A stretch of DNA of 64,000 nucleotides from Saccharomonospora xinjiangensis XJ-54 (lineage in GTDB: Bacteria > Actinomycetota > Actinomycetes > Mycobacteriales > Pseudonocardiaceae): positions 954,982 to 1,018,981 of the forward strand of contig NZ_JH636049.1 in assembly GCF_000258175.1 (NCBI RefSeq), given 5' to 3'. Under the pieces are notes generated by a model. The model was not told the origin of the DNA. It did not search any database and worked only from the letters and a program-made list of their open reading frames with translations. This document shows, one piece after another, positions 10,613 to 19,476 of the stretch (its first letter is position 1; each line of letters opens with the position of its first letter). The position numbers and the translations under genes were made by a program.

Positions 10613-12043
10613 TCAGCTCACCTTTTGCGGCACGTTCCACGGGTTGTCGTCGCGCAGCGGCTCGGGCAGCAGCGCGGGAGGCCAGTTCTGGTAACTCACC
10701 GGACGCAGGAACCGCTCGACGGCCGCCGTGCCCACCGACGTGGTCGCCGGTGCGGTCGTAGCGGGGAACGGGCCGCCGTGCTGCATGGCCGGAGTCACCG
10801 ACACACCTGTGGGCCAGCCGTTCCACACCACCCGGCCGCTGCGGTCGGCGCACGCCGCCACGAGGTCGGTGAGCGAGCCTGCCTCGTCGTCCTCGTCGTC
10901 CTCGGCGTGCACGGTGGTGGTCAGCTGTCCCGGGAGGCCGCGCACGACGGACGTGACGTCGGTGAGCCGCGCGTACGTCACCACCAGCCCGAACGGGCCG
11001 AAGCACTCCTCGGCCGCACCGGGATCGCTCGCGAAGGTGTCCAGGTCGGTGGTCACGAGGCGGGGCGCGAGGGAGTCGTTGTCCTCCGGCCACACGAGCC
11101 TCGTCAGACCGGGACGATTGCCGAGCCGTTGCGCCGTGTCGAGGAACCCGGTACTGATGCGGTCGTTCAGCATCGGGGCCGGGGCGACCTCCCGCAGGGC
11201 CGCCGAGGCGAGGTCGAGCAGGTCGCTGCCCTCCGGCGCGAACAGCAGCCCCGGATTGGTGCAGAACTGCCCCGCGCCCTGGGTCAGCGACGCGACGTAG
11301 CCCGTCACGATCTCGGCCGCCCGCGCACGCGCGGCACCCGGCGTGATCACCACAGGGTTGATGCTGCCGAGTTCGCCGAAGAACGGGATCGGCTCCGGCC
11401 GCTCGGCCGCGATCTTCGCCAGCGCGAGACCGCCCGCGACCGAACCGGTGAACGCGGCGGCCTTGATCTCGGCGCTGCGCAGCGCATCCACCCCGGCCTG
11501 ATGGCCTTCGATGAGCGCGAACACGCCGGGCCTGCCGAGTGCGGCGCCGACCAGCTCGGCCGTGCGCCGCGACAGCTCGGGGTGGCCGGGGTGGGCCTTG
11601 ACGACGACCGGGCAGCCCGAGGCGAGAGCCGACGCGGTGTCGCCGCCCGCGACGCTGAAGGCGAACGGGAAGTTGCTCGCCGCGAACACCAGGGTCGGCC
11701 CGAGGGGGACGCGGTAGCGCCGCAGGTCCGGACGCGGGCCCGTCGGCCAGTCCTGGTCCGCCCTGTCGATGCGCACATCGTAGAACTCCCCGGCCTCGGC
11801 GACCTCCGCGAACAGGCGCAACTGGAACACCGTGCGCGTCAGTTCGCCGTTCAGCCGCGCGCTGCCGAGCCTGGTCTCCGCGTCGGCCAGTTTCACCAGC
11901 TCGTCGCGGTGCTCCTCCACCCTGTCGGCCACCGAGGTGAGTGCGGCGGCTCGCTCCGACGGCGCCGTCCGCGCCCAGCCTTCGGCGGCATCGGCCGCCT
12001 CGCGGACGATGCGCGCCACGTGATCGCCGGTGTGGTGTGTCAT
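10613..12043 (-). CDS. 2,5-dioxovalerate (alpha-ketoglutarate semialdehyde) dehydrogenase
   Basis: A 476-aa aldehyde dehydrogenase expected to oxidise 2-oxoglutarate semialdehyde to 2-oxoglutarate with NAD(P)+, the last step of hydroxyproline breakdown. Visible motifs are the ALDH segment FAASNFPFAFSVAGGDTASAL, the FTGSVAGG cofactor loop, the catalytic Glu in FFGELGSINPV and the catalytic Cys in GAGQFCTNPG. The FCTNPG context and the adjacent genes point to the ketoglutarate semialdehyde type rather than a general aldehyde dehydrogenase. ATG 12043 lies 1 nt after the stop of the oxidoreductase gene, so translation is probably coupled. Confidence 0.88.
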   Translation of the reverse strand: MTHHTGDHVARIVREAADAAEGWARTAPSERAAALTSVADRVEEHRDELVKLADAETRLGSARLNGELTRTVFQLRLFAEVAEAGEFYDVRIDRADQDWPTGPRPDLRRYRVPLGPTLVFAASNFPFAFSVAGGDTASALASGCPVVVKAHPGHPELSRRTAELVGAALGRPGVFALIEGHQAGVDALRSAEIKAAAFTGSVAGGLALAKIAAERPEPIPFFGELGSINPVVITPGAARARAAEIVTGYVASLTQGAGQFCTNPGLLFAPEGSDLLDLASAALREVAPAPMLNDRISTGFLDTAQRLGNRPGLTRLVWPEDNDSLAPRLVTTDLDTFASDPGAAEECFGPFGLVVTYARLTDVTSVVRGLPGQLTTTVHAEDDEDDEAGSLTDLVAACADRSGRVVWNGWPTGVSVTPAMQHGGPFPATTAPATTSVGTAAVERFLRPVSYQNWPPALLPEPLRDDNPWNVPQKVS

Positions 12044-12044
12044 G

Positions 12045-13499
12045 TCAGGTCCCTTCTCGGTCGGTGGTGGGCAGCTCGGCGAGGTCGCCGAGACGCACGG
12101 GCGCCGCGAGAGGGCGTTTCAGAGCGCCCTCGGCGGCCCGGCCCGCGCGCTGCCCGGTGTCCGATGTGGCGAGGCAGCCTGCCGCGAATCCGCAGATGCG
12201 GCCCTGGCACCAGCCCATTCCGGTGCGGGTGAACGACTTCAGCGAGCGGGTGTCGTCGGCGCCGAGTTCGGTTCTGGCCGCGCGCACGTGCTCGTAGGGC
12301 ACCTCCTCGCACCGGCAGACGAGCGTGTCCGGCGTCAGCCACGACTCCCAGCCGGGGGGAACGGGGTGCGCGGTGTGCATGGCTGCGGCGAATTCGCGGT
12401 TCCGGCGGATCTTCCGCGCGAGCGCGGGGTGCGGGTCCGGCGCTCCGCCTGCGGAGGCGCCCGCGACGGTTCCCTCGGCCACCGCGAGCAGCGCGCCGCC
12501 CACTCCGGTCAGCTCTCCGGCGAGGAACAGGCCCGGCACGTCGGTGGCCTGCCGCTGATCCACGACGCCGACGACACTGCCGTCCACGTCAACGCGCGTG
12601 CGCGCGCCCAGCGCCACCGCGAGTTCGAGCTGTGGAGTGAACCCCCAGCCGAATCCCACGACGTCGATGCCGGAGAGGATCGTGTCGCGGCCGGGCAGCA
12701 CCCGCCCTTGTCCATCCACTCTGGACAGACGGACGCCCGTCACGCGTTCACCTCCCAGCACCTCGGTGACGACGGTGCGGGTGCGCCACCGGATGCGGTG
12801 TCTTGCGAACGTCGCCGCGTACTCGGCAGCCTCGCCGAGTTTGGCGGGTGACCGCAGTGCGGTGCGCAGCTGCGGGAGCCACCCCGTCAGCGACGCGGCC
12901 TCGCAGACCGCGACCACCGTGCCTCCCGCGCGGGCCACCGAGGCGGCCACCGGAAGCAGGAACGGTCCCGTGCCTGCCACGACGACGCGTCGGCCCGGCG
13001 AGACGCCGTTCGCCTTGACGAAAGCCTGCACCCCGCCTGCCGACATGACGCCGGGCAGGTCCCAGCCGGGCACAGGGAGCTGCCGGTCGTAGGCGCCGGT
13101 ACACAGTACGAGCTGATCGCTTCGCAGCACGCCGGTGCCGCGGCCGTGCGGTGCCGTGGTCGGGGTCGTCCGTACCTCGAACCCGCCGCGCTGCCGCGCG
13201 AGGGACCACACCTGCCTGCCCGGTAGGTAGGTCACCGCTTTCCGCGCGATCGCGGCGTCGAAACGGCGCCGCAGGTCCGTGTACAGCCGCCACGCGTGCT
13301 GGCCGCGACCGTCGTAGCCGGGCCGCGCCGTCTCGCTGGGATGGCGCCAGAACTGCCCGCCGGGTGCCTCACCCGCGTCCACCACCGCGACCATCCGTCC
13401 GCGCTCGGCCGCCGCGACGGCCGCGGCGAGCCCGGCGGGCCCAGCACCGATCACGGCGACGTCGTAGACCTCCCCGGTTCCGGCCGGATTCACGCTCAT
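12045..13499 (-). CDS. FAD/NAD(P)-dependent oxidoreductase, D-hydroxyproline dehydrogenase alpha-type subunit
   Basis: A 484-aa flavoprotein of the HcnB/SoxA-like type. It has an N-terminal dinucleotide fold (VAVIGAGPAGLAAAVAAAERG), a second nucleotide site (VVVAGTGPFLLPVA) and a C-terminal BFD-like Cys cluster (LVCRCEEVPYEHV, GMGWCQGRICGFAAGC) that should hold an iron-sulfur cluster. It probably forms a complex with the next two upstream gene products to oxidise cis-4-hydroxy-D-proline to pyrroline-4-hydroxy-2-carboxylate. ATG 13499 overlaps the upstream stop as ATGA. The subunit assignment rests on family and operon context. Confidence 0.85.
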   Translation of the reverse strand: MSVNPAGTGEVYDVAVIGAGPAGLAAAVAAAERGRMVAVVDAGEAPGGQFWRHPSETARPGYDGRGQHAWRLYTDLRRRFDAAIARKAVTYLPGRQVWSLARQRGGFEVRTTPTTAPHGRGTGVLRSDQLVLCTGAYDRQLPVPGWDLPGVMSAGGVQAFVKANGVSPGRRVVVAGTGPFLLPVAASVARAGGTVVAVCEAASLTGWLPQLRTALRSPAKLGEAAEYAATFARHRIRWRTRTVVTEVLGGERVTGVRLSRVDGQGRVLPGRDTILSGIDVVGFGWGFTPQLELAVALGARTRVDVDGSVVGVVDQRQATDVPGLFLAGELTGVGGALLAVAEGTVAGASAGGAPDPHPALARKIRRNREFAAAMHTAHPVPPGWESWLTPDTLVCRCEEVPYEHVRAARTELGADDTRSLKSFTRTGMGWCQGRICGFAAGCLATSDTGQRAGRAAEGALKRPLAAPVRLGDLAELPTTDREGT

Positions 13500-13774
13500 G
13501 GCTCCAACCCCGTCTCGACCCGCATGCCGTCGGCCACCTGAACGCAGCACGCTCGCTGTCCCCTTTCATCGTCCACAGTGATCAGACAGTCGAAGCAGAC
13601 ACCGATGCCGCAGAACAGCCCCCGTGGCCGTCCTCCGACCCGGGTGGCGCGCCAGGCCGTGATCCCGTTCGTCACCAGTGCCGCGCCGAGCGACTGACCC
13701 GCCTTCGCGCGGATCGGCCTTCCGTCCACGGTCACCTCGACCACGTCGATGTCATCGATGTCGCGGTCGTCCAT
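13496..13774 (-). CDS. (2Fe-2S)-binding small subunit (HcnA-like)
   Basis: A 92-aa ferredoxin-like protein with LFCGIGVCFDCLITV and a following CC pair, the plant-type 2Fe-2S ligand pattern of HcnA/SoxX-like subunits. It sits between the two flavoprotein genes, overlapping the downstream one by 4 nt and lying 3 nt after the upstream one, so it is almost certainly the electron-transfer subunit of the same dehydrogenase. The N-terminus is acidic (DDRDIDDIDVVEV). Confidence 0.88.
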   Translation of the reverse strand: MDDRDIDDIDVVEVTVDGRPIRAKAGQSLGAALVTNGITAWRATRVGGRPRGLFCGIGVCFDCLITVDDERGQRACCVQVADGMRVETGLEP

Positions 13775-13777
13775 GCG

Positions 13778-14950
13778 TCACCGTCCTCCGTCGTCATCGA
13801 ACCGCTGCGGCGCGAAGGGGTCGAGGCGAAGATCCGTCATCTCGCCCGCCAGCGCCGCTGCGAGGAGCTTTCCCGTGCCGACGGACAACCCGATGCCCGC
13901 GCCCTCATGCCCGCAGGCGTGCCACAGTCCCGGCGCGCGCGGGTCGGGTCCGATGGCCGGAAGGTGATCGGGCGAGTACGGCCGGAATCCGTGGTAGTGG
14001 CGCAACGCGCGCACGTCGGCGAGAAAGGGGAACAACGCCACAGCGTTGCGTGCCAGCACCTGGAGCGCCTCGGCGCTGGGGGTGCGGTCGAAACCGACCC
14101 GTTCCCTGGTGGAGCCGATGAGCACCGTGCCGCCGGGGGTTCCCTCCACCACCGCGGACGCCTGGAGGCCCGCGTCGGAGCTGCCGACGTTATCGACGTA
14201 CTCGGCGGCGTACACCTTGTGCCGCACGGTGGGCGGCAGCGGCTCGGTGACGAGCACGAATCCGCGTCGCGGCTCGACGGGGAGACGTACCCCGGCGAGT
14301 GCGGCGATCTCGGCAGCCCACGGGCCCGCCGCGTTGACGACGGCGCCACAGTGGAGATCGCCTGCCGTCGTGCGCACGCCGCGCACGGCGCCGTCCCGCC
14401 GAAGCAGTCCGGTCACCGTCGCCCCGGTGACCAGGTCGGCGCCGTGTTCCCGCGCCATGCGCGCGAGGTGAGCGGCCACGAGCATGGGTTGCACCTGGCA
14501 GTCGTCCGGGTAGTACGCGGCGCCGAGAGCGTGCGGGGTCACCTCGGGCTCCGCCTCCCGCAGCGCGGCACCGTCGAGCCGCTCCACGGTGATGCCGTGC
14601 GCCCGCTGGGAGGCGACGAGGCGCTCCAGCGAGGCGAGACTCGACTCGCGTGAGGCCACGATGATGCCGCCCTTGGCCTCGAATTCCCACAGGTGCGCGA
14701 ACTCCGCGAGGTCGTCGCGCCACACGTCGAGGGAGTACCGGGCCAGCTCCAGTTCCGGCCCGAGTTCCTTGTCCGAGATGAGGACGTTGCCCTCACCCGA
14801 GGACGACGTGCCCGAGGCGGGAGCGCCCCTGTCCACGATCGTCACCGACAGCCCCCGCCGGGCCGCGAAGAAGGCCACCGCCGTTCCGACCACACCGGCG
14901 CCGATCACCACGACGTCCGGGGCCGTGCTCCCGAGGGCGTTCATCCGCAC
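13778..14950 (-). CDS. FAD-dependent amino-acid oxidase-type subunit (DadA/HcnC-like)
   Basis: A 390-aa D-amino-acid dehydrogenase fold protein with the N-terminal FAD motif VVVIGAGVVGTAVAFFAARRG, a conserved SSGEGNVLI segment and a C-terminal GLWHACGHEGAGIGLS loop. It is expected to be the catalytic beta subunit of D-hydroxyproline dehydrogenase, binding cis-4-hydroxy-D-proline and passing electrons to the 2Fe-2S partner. The ribosome site AGGAAG fits GTG 14950 better than ATG 14944 two codons later. A proline or other D-amino acid substrate cannot be excluded. Confidence 0.85.
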   Translation of the reverse strand: MRMNALGSTAPDVVVIGAGVVGTAVAFFAARRGLSVTIVDRGAPASGTSSSGEGNVLISDKELGPELELARYSLDVWRDDLAEFAHLWEFEAKGGIIVASRESSLASLERLVASQRAHGITVERLDGAALREAEPEVTPHALGAAYYPDDCQVQPMLVAAHLARMAREHGADLVTGATVTGLLRRDGAVRGVRTTAGDLHCGAVVNAAGPWAAEIAALAGVRLPVEPRRGFVLVTEPLPPTVRHKVYAAEYVDNVGSSDAGLQASAVVEGTPGGTVLIGSTRERVGFDRTPSAEALQVLARNAVALFPFLADVRALRHYHGFRPYSPDHLPAIGPDPRAPGLWHACGHEGAGIGLSVGTGKLLAAALAGEMTDLRLDPFAPQRFDDDGGR

Positions 14951-14960
14951 ACTTCGCTTC

Positions 14961-15650
14961 CTACCTTTCGTCGGCCTCGGCCGAGTCGTATCCGGTGGCC
15001 CACAGCCCGCGCGCGTGCCCGATGTGCCGCCGCATGAGGCCGAGTACCGCCTCGGCGTCGCCCGCCTCCATGTGGTTGAGCAACTCGTGATGCTCGCGTG
15101 CCGACTCCGCGAGCAGGCCCTGCCGGATCAGCGACTGCAAGCCGTACATGCGGGTGCGCATGCGCAGGCTCGTGGCCAGCGCCACCAGCTGGTCGTTGCC
15201 CGTGTAGCCCAGCAGTCCCGCGTGGAATTCGCGGTCGGCCATCAGGTATCCCGCGAGGTCGGATGCCTCCGCCGCATCGACGATCCGCTGCGCCAGCTCG
15301 CGCAGCTCGGCGAACCCCTCGGACGGAACCCTTCCGACGACGGCGACCACGGAAGGCGGTTCGAGCAACAACCGGACCTCCGCGAGGTCGTCCAACTCCT
15401 TGTCACTCACGCTGCGGACGCGGAACCCCTTGTTCTTGACGGTCTCCACCAGACCGTCTTGCGCGAGTTCCACCATGGCCTCACGGACCGGCGTCGGCGA
15501 CACCCCGAACGCCTTGCCGAGCGCGGGCGCCGAGTAGACAACGCCCTCCTCCATCTCACCGGAGATGATGGCCGCGCGAAGCTGCTCGATCACCGTCTCC
15601 CTGAGGCTCGCGTGGCGGTTCAGCGGGGGCAGGTTCGGTGTGATGCTCAT
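14961..15650 (-). CDS. GntR/FCD family transcriptional regulator of the hydroxyproline locus
   Basis: A 229-aa regulator. The winged helix is near residues 15-75 (LRAAIISGEMEEG, LGKAFGVSPTPVREAMVEL) and the C-terminal all-helical FCD domain carries candidate metal ligands (DREFH, REHHELLNHM, MRRHIGHAR). It lies inside the catabolic operon and probably senses hydroxyproline or an intermediate. ATG 15650 follows GAGGAGACAC. Candidate operators are the related ATGTGACAT palindromes at 17737 and 19411; none is visible before this gene itself. Confidence 0.85.
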   Translation of the reverse strand: MSITPNLPPLNRHASLRETVIEQLRAAIISGEMEEGVVYSAPALGKAFGVSPTPVREAMVELAQDGLVETVKNKGFRVRSVSDKELDDLAEVRLLLEPPSVVAVVGRVPSEGFAELRELAQRIVDAAEASDLAGYLMADREFHAGLLGYTGNDQLVALATSLRMRTRMYGLQSLIRQGLLAESAREHHELLNHMEAGDAEAVLGLMRRHIGHARGLWATGYDSAEADER

Positions 15651-15753
15651 GTGTCTCCTCGGAGTCGGAAAGGCACCAGCATCATCCTGACCGCGCCTAC
15701 CACCCCGAACGGGTGGGTGCGACGCGCTCGCCGACAACCGGATCCGCGGACTG
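15651..15753. other. Intergenic gap between epimerase and GntR genes
   Basis: The only sizeable gap inside the catabolic operon (103 bp). It holds the GAGGAGACAC ribosome site of the regulator gene. I see no copy of the ATGTGACAT palindrome here. Confidence 0.4.
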
Positions 15754-16755
15754 TCACAGCAGGAACCCCGCGGGGAAGGGATCGTCGGGGTCGAGGAAGT
15801 ACTGGGCGGTGCCCGTCAGCCACGCCCGTCCTGTGACCGTGGGAACGACCGCGGGCCGTCCCCCGACCTCCGTTTCCTCAACCAGCCTGCCCACGAACCG
15901 GGTGCCGATGAACGACTCGTTGACGAAGTCGGTCGCGAGCGGCAGCTCCCCTCGCCTGTGCAGCTGCGCCATCCTGGCGCTCGTGCCCGTGCCGCACGGG
16001 GAGCGATCGAACCAGCCGGGCGCGATGGCCATCGCGTGCCGCGACAGTGCCGCCGTTGACCCGGGGGCCGCCAGGTAGACGTGGTGGCAGCCCCGGATGT
16101 CGTCCCGTTCCGGATGCACCGGCTCGTCGGCCGCGTTGATCGCGTCCATGATCGCCAGGCCGGCCCGCAGCAGGGCGTCCTTGTTGTGCCTGCCGAACTC
16201 AAGGCCCAGCTCGGCGACCTCGACGACGGCGTAGAAGTTGCCGCCGAACGCGAGGTCGTAACGCACCTTGCCGAGGTCGGGGACATCCACTGTCGCGTCG
16301 AGGCGGTCGGAGAACGACGCGACGTTGCGTATGGTCACCGACTCCGCACGGCCGTCGCGCACCGCCACCTCCGCGTGCACGAGCCCGGCGGGGGTGTCGA
16401 GCCGCACCGTGGTGACCGGCTCGACGACCTCCACCATGCCGGTCTCCACGAGCACCGTGGCCACTCCGATGGTGCCGTGCCCGCACATCGGCAGCAGGCC
16501 GGATACCTCGATGAAGAGCACACCGACATCGGCGTCGGGCCGAGTCGGCGGTTGCAGGATCGCCCCGCTCATCGCACTGTGCCCGCGCGGCTCGTACATC
16601 AGCAGGGTGCGGATGTGGTCACTGTTCTGTCTGAACCACACCCTGCGTTCGGCCATCGTGTCACCGGGAATGGGGGGAACACCCCCGGTGACCACGCGCG
16701 TCGGCATTCCCTCGGTGTGGGAATCGACGACGTGGAAGATGCGCTTGCTCCTCAT
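15754..16755 (-). CDS. 4-hydroxyproline 2-epimerase (proline racemase family)
   Basis: A 333-aa proline-racemase fold enzyme expected to interconvert trans-4-hydroxy-L-proline and cis-4-hydroxy-D-proline without cofactor. Both catalytic cysteines are present, in LLPMCGHGTIG and DRSPCGTGTSA. That favours an epimerase over the trans-3-hydroxyproline dehydratases, which replace one Cys. The N-terminus (IFHVVDSHTEGMPTRVV) is typical of the family. ATG 16755 lies 16 nt after the stop of the deaminase gene. Its place beside the dehydrogenase subunits supports hydroxyproline over proline. Confidence 0.9.
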   Translation of the reverse strand: MRSKRIFHVVDSHTEGMPTRVVTGGVPPIPGDTMAERRVWFRQNSDHIRTLLMYEPRGHSAMSGAILQPPTRPDADVGVLFIEVSGLLPMCGHGTIGVATVLVETGMVEVVEPVTTVRLDTPAGLVHAEVAVRDGRAESVTIRNVASFSDRLDATVDVPDLGKVRYDLAFGGNFYAVVEVAELGLEFGRHNKDALLRAGLAIMDAINAADEPVHPERDDIRGCHHVYLAAPGSTAALSRHAMAIAPGWFDRSPCGTGTSARMAQLHRRGELPLATDFVNESFIGTRFVGRLVEETEVGGRPAVVPTVTGRAWLTGTAQYFLDPDDPFPAGFLL

Positions 16756-16771
16756 CGCGGTGTCCTTCTCT

Positions 16772-17677
16772 TTAGCGGTAGCCCTTGGCGAGCGCGGCCT
16801 CGGTGTCGCGGAGCACGCTCTCGCGGATCTCCGGCGCCAGCGGGCCGCGCGGGGGACGGCAGACGCCGCCGCGAAGACCGGCGACGTCCATCGACAGCTT
16901 GATGCACTGCACGAATTCCGTCTTGCTGTCCCACCGCAGCAACGAGTGCAGGTCGCGGTAGATCTCGGACGCCCTCGCCAGGTCCGCGACGTCACCGGAG
17001 GTCGCGAGCCGGTACAGCTCCACAGTGGACCTCGGGATGGCGTTGGGGTAACCGGCGACCCAGCCGACCGCGCCTGCCATGGCCGTTTCGAGCAGCGTGT
17101 CGTCGGTGCCGATGAGGATGTCCACCTGCGGCGCGAGTTCACGGATCTCGTAGCAGCGGCGCACATCACCGCTGAACTCCTTGACGCCGACGACCAGGTC
17201 TTCCTCGGCGAGGCGCGCGATGAGCGCGGGCGTGAGGTCCACCTTGGTGTCGATCGGGTTGTTGTAGCCGACGACGGGCAGGCCCGCCTTGTTCGCGTGC
17301 CGGAAGTGGTCGATGACCTCCTCGTCGTTCGCCCGGTACGCGTTGGGGGGCAACAGCATCAGTGCCGTCGCCCCGGCCTCGGCTGCCTGCTCCGCCCAGT
17401 GCGCCACCTGGAGGCCTCCGTACGCGCCGACCCCGGACATCACGGTGAAGCCTTCGGGCGCCGCCTGCACGGCGGTCTCGACGACCTTCGCGCGCTCGGC
17501 CTCACCCAGCGTCTGGTACTCACCGAGCGAGCCGTTCACCGCGACGCCGTCGCAGCCGTTCTCCGCGAGGAAGCGCACGTGCTCGGCGAAGGCGTCGTAG
17601 TCCACGGCGAGGTCGTCAGTGAAGGGCAACGCCGTCGCGACGAGGACACCGTGCCAGGGCTTGCGAGCTTCGGACAT
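16772..17677 (-). CDS. Pyrroline-4-hydroxy-2-carboxylate deaminase (DapA/NAL family)
   Basis: A 301-aa class I aldolase-fold lyase of the dihydrodipicolinate synthase family. The Schiff-base Lys lies in VVGVKEFSGD, the substrate loop is NGSLGEYQTL, and YNNPIDT supplies the Tyr region. In this operon the likely reaction is deamination of pyrroline-4-hydroxy-2-carboxylate to 2-oxoglutarate semialdehyde plus ammonia. Sequence alone does not exclude other DapA-family activities. ATG 17677 follows GGAAGGATC. It is the first gene of the transcript controlled by the palindrome at 17737. Confidence 0.87.
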   Translation of the reverse strand: MSEARKPWHGVLVATALPFTDDLAVDYDAFAEHVRFLAENGCDGVAVNGSLGEYQTLGEAERAKVVETAVQAAPEGFTVMSGVGAYGGLQVAHWAEQAAEAGATALMLLPPNAYRANDEEVIDHFRHANKAGLPVVGYNNPIDTKVDLTPALIARLAEEDLVVGVKEFSGDVRRCYEIRELAPQVDILIGTDDTLLETAMAGAVGWVAGYPNAIPRSTVELYRLATSGDVADLARASEIYRDLHSLLRWDSKTEFVQCIKLSMDVAGLRGGVCRPPRGPLAPEIRESVLRDTEAALAKGYR

Positions 17678-17736
17678 GAACGATCCTTCCCACCTGTCGC
17701 GACCCGGAGCCGGGTCGATCCTGCGTTGACAGTATC

Positions 17737-17745
17737 ATGTGACAT
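17737..17745 (-). promoter_or_regulatory. Candidate GntR/FCD operator before the deaminase-epimerase operon
   Basis: ATGT-G-ACAT palindrome, extended as TCATGTGACATTGCA, 60 nt upstream of the deaminase start. On the minus strand it adjoins a possible -10 (GATACT). It shares a core with the stronger palindrome before the symporter gene at 19411. Confidence 0.6.
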
Positions 17746-17749
17746 TGCA

Positions 17750-19225
17750 CTAAGCCAGCTCTTCGGAGTCCGGCGCAGGACGAGACCGCTGCGTCGCCGG
17801 GTCCACAGTGTCCGTCCAGAAATCGGCCCCCGTGATGCCGAGCCGCACCGGGTCGAACTGCGGGTCGAGCCCCTGCTTCCGCTGCGCGTCGTAATCCCGG
17901 ATCACCTTGCGCACCACCGGCGACAACAACAGCAGGCAGATCATGTTGAGCCAGCCGAGCGACCCGTAACCGATGTCGCCGATCGTCCAGATCACGTCGG
18001 CCGACTCCACAGCGCCGTAGAACGTGATGGCCAGCATCCCGGCCTTCAGCACGTGCGATGCCCAGCCCGCAGCCCTGCCGGAAAGCAGGTACAGGAGGTT
18101 CGTGGAGGCGATGTAGTAGAAGGCGATCAACGTGGTGAAGGCGAAGAGGAAGAGCGCCACAGCCACGAAACCAGGGCCGATCCCGGGTGCCATGGTGTCC
18201 ACGGCCCGCTGCGTGTACTCGGGCCCTGCCGACAGACCCGGCACGTTGGTGACGAGATCGGCACCATCGGGGCCGACGACGTTGTAGGAACCGGTCACCA
18301 CGATCATCACACCGGTGGCCGTGCAGACGAGCAACGTGTCCACGAAGATCGAGAACGCCTGGACGAGCCCCTGCTTCGCCGGGTGCGACACCGCTGAGGC
18401 CGCGGCCCCGAAGGTGCCCTCGCCCACGCCTGCGACGTTGGAGAACACGGCGCGCCGCACACCCCAGGCGACCGCGGCGCCGACGATGCCGCCAAACACC
18501 TGATGGGTGCCCACAGCACTGCTGACGATGACGCCGAGCGCAGGCACGACGCTGTCGAGGTTCACCACCAGGATGATCGCGGCCGTCAGCAGGTAGCCGA
18601 TCGCCATGACCGGCACCATCACCTGCGCGGCGGCGACGATACGGCGGGTGCCTCCGACGATGACGAACGCGAAAAGTGCCGTGACGGCGACCGCCGTGAC
18701 CCAGGGTTGGACCCCGAAGGCGCCCTCGACACTCGCGGCGATGTTGTTGGACTGCACGCCGGGGAACACGAACCCGTACCCGGTGAGCGTCACCACCGCG
18801 AGCACGACGGCCAGCCACTTCACCTTGAGGCCGTGTTCGACGTAGAAGGGAATGCCGCCCCGGTGTTCCCCCGCGACCTTGCGCTTGTAGACCTGCGCGA
18901 GGACGGTCTCGGCGAAGGCGGCGGCGGAACCGAGCAACGCACACAACGCCATCCACACGAGCGCTCCTGGACCGCCTGCCGCGATCGCCGTGGCGACACC
19001 GGCGATGTTGCCGACCCCGACGCGGCTGGACAGGGTCAGCAGCAGGGCCTGCACCGGGGAGATGCCCTCCTCCGACGTCCGTTTCGCGGTGATTTCCCTG
19101 AGCATGTCGGGTATGCGGCGGAACTGCACCCCTGCGGTCAGCACTGTGAAGAACAACCCCACGGCCAGCGCGACGTAGGCCATGGGATTCCAGATGCTGT
19201 CGCTGATCGCGACGAGCGTGTCCAT
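17750..19225 (-). CDS. Sodium:alanine/glycine symporter (AGCS) family transporter
   Basis: A 491-aa membrane protein with about 11 hydrophobic helices. It contains the AGCS-type segments LTLSSRVGVGNIAGVATAIAAGGPGALVWM near residue 65 and FSNVAGVGEGTFGAAASAV in the middle. It should import a small amino acid with sodium; in this locus hydroxyproline is the natural candidate. ATG 19225 has AAAGGAGC 7 nt upstream, so the 20 in-frame codons before it are not used. Its 5' region of about 180 bp carries the GntR-type palindrome at 19411. Confidence 0.87.
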   Translation of the reverse strand: MDTLVAISDSIWNPMAYVALAVGLFFTVLTAGVQFRRIPDMLREITAKRTSEEGISPVQALLLTLSSRVGVGNIAGVATAIAAGGPGALVWMALCALLGSAAAFAETVLAQVYKRKVAGEHRGGIPFYVEHGLKVKWLAVVLAVVTLTGYGFVFPGVQSNNIAASVEGAFGVQPWVTAVAVTALFAFVIVGGTRRIVAAAQVMVPVMAIGYLLTAAIILVVNLDSVVPALGVIVSSAVGTHQVFGGIVGAAVAWGVRRAVFSNVAGVGEGTFGAAASAVSHPAKQGLVQAFSIFVDTLLVCTATGVMIVVTGSYNVVGPDGADLVTNVPGLSAGPEYTQRAVDTMAPGIGPGFVAVALFLFAFTTLIAFYYIASTNLLYLLSGRAAGWASHVLKAGMLAITFYGAVESADVIWTIGDIGYGSLGWLNMICLLLLSPVVRKVIRDYDAQRKQGLDPQFDPVRLGITGADFWTDTVDPATQRSRPAPDSEELA

Positions 19226-19410
19226 CGGAGCTCCTTTGCACGCGAATGTGACAACGACCGACGTGCGCGACAGACAGCCCGGCACACCGGATCAGCCCTG
19301 ACGACGGCCGGTGATCGGCCCGATCGACCTCGCGAACAGGTGCGATCGGCCGGTGTTCGGCCTGCGATCGGCGCGGCCCGAGGGCCGGTCGGCCCCGTCG
19401 GTGCGCAATA

Positions 19411-19423
19411 CAATGTCACATTG
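19411..19423 (-). promoter_or_regulatory. Candidate GntR/FCD operator before the symporter gene
   Basis: CAATGT-C-ACATTG is a perfect 6-1-6 palindrome. On the minus strand TTGTCC, a 17-nt spacer and CATTGT make a plausible promoter, placing the palindrome over the -10 region. It matches the site at 17737 in orientation and core. Confidence 0.65.
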
Positions 19424-19476
19424 CTCTATGTCGGACAATAGTCGTGAGGAAGTTCGTCCGCCCCGAATTCAGCACC

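Noticed and set aside
16268..18397. Plus-strand frame of about 700 codons
   Set aside because: Antisense to the epimerase, deaminase and symporter genes, all of which have clear family motifs.
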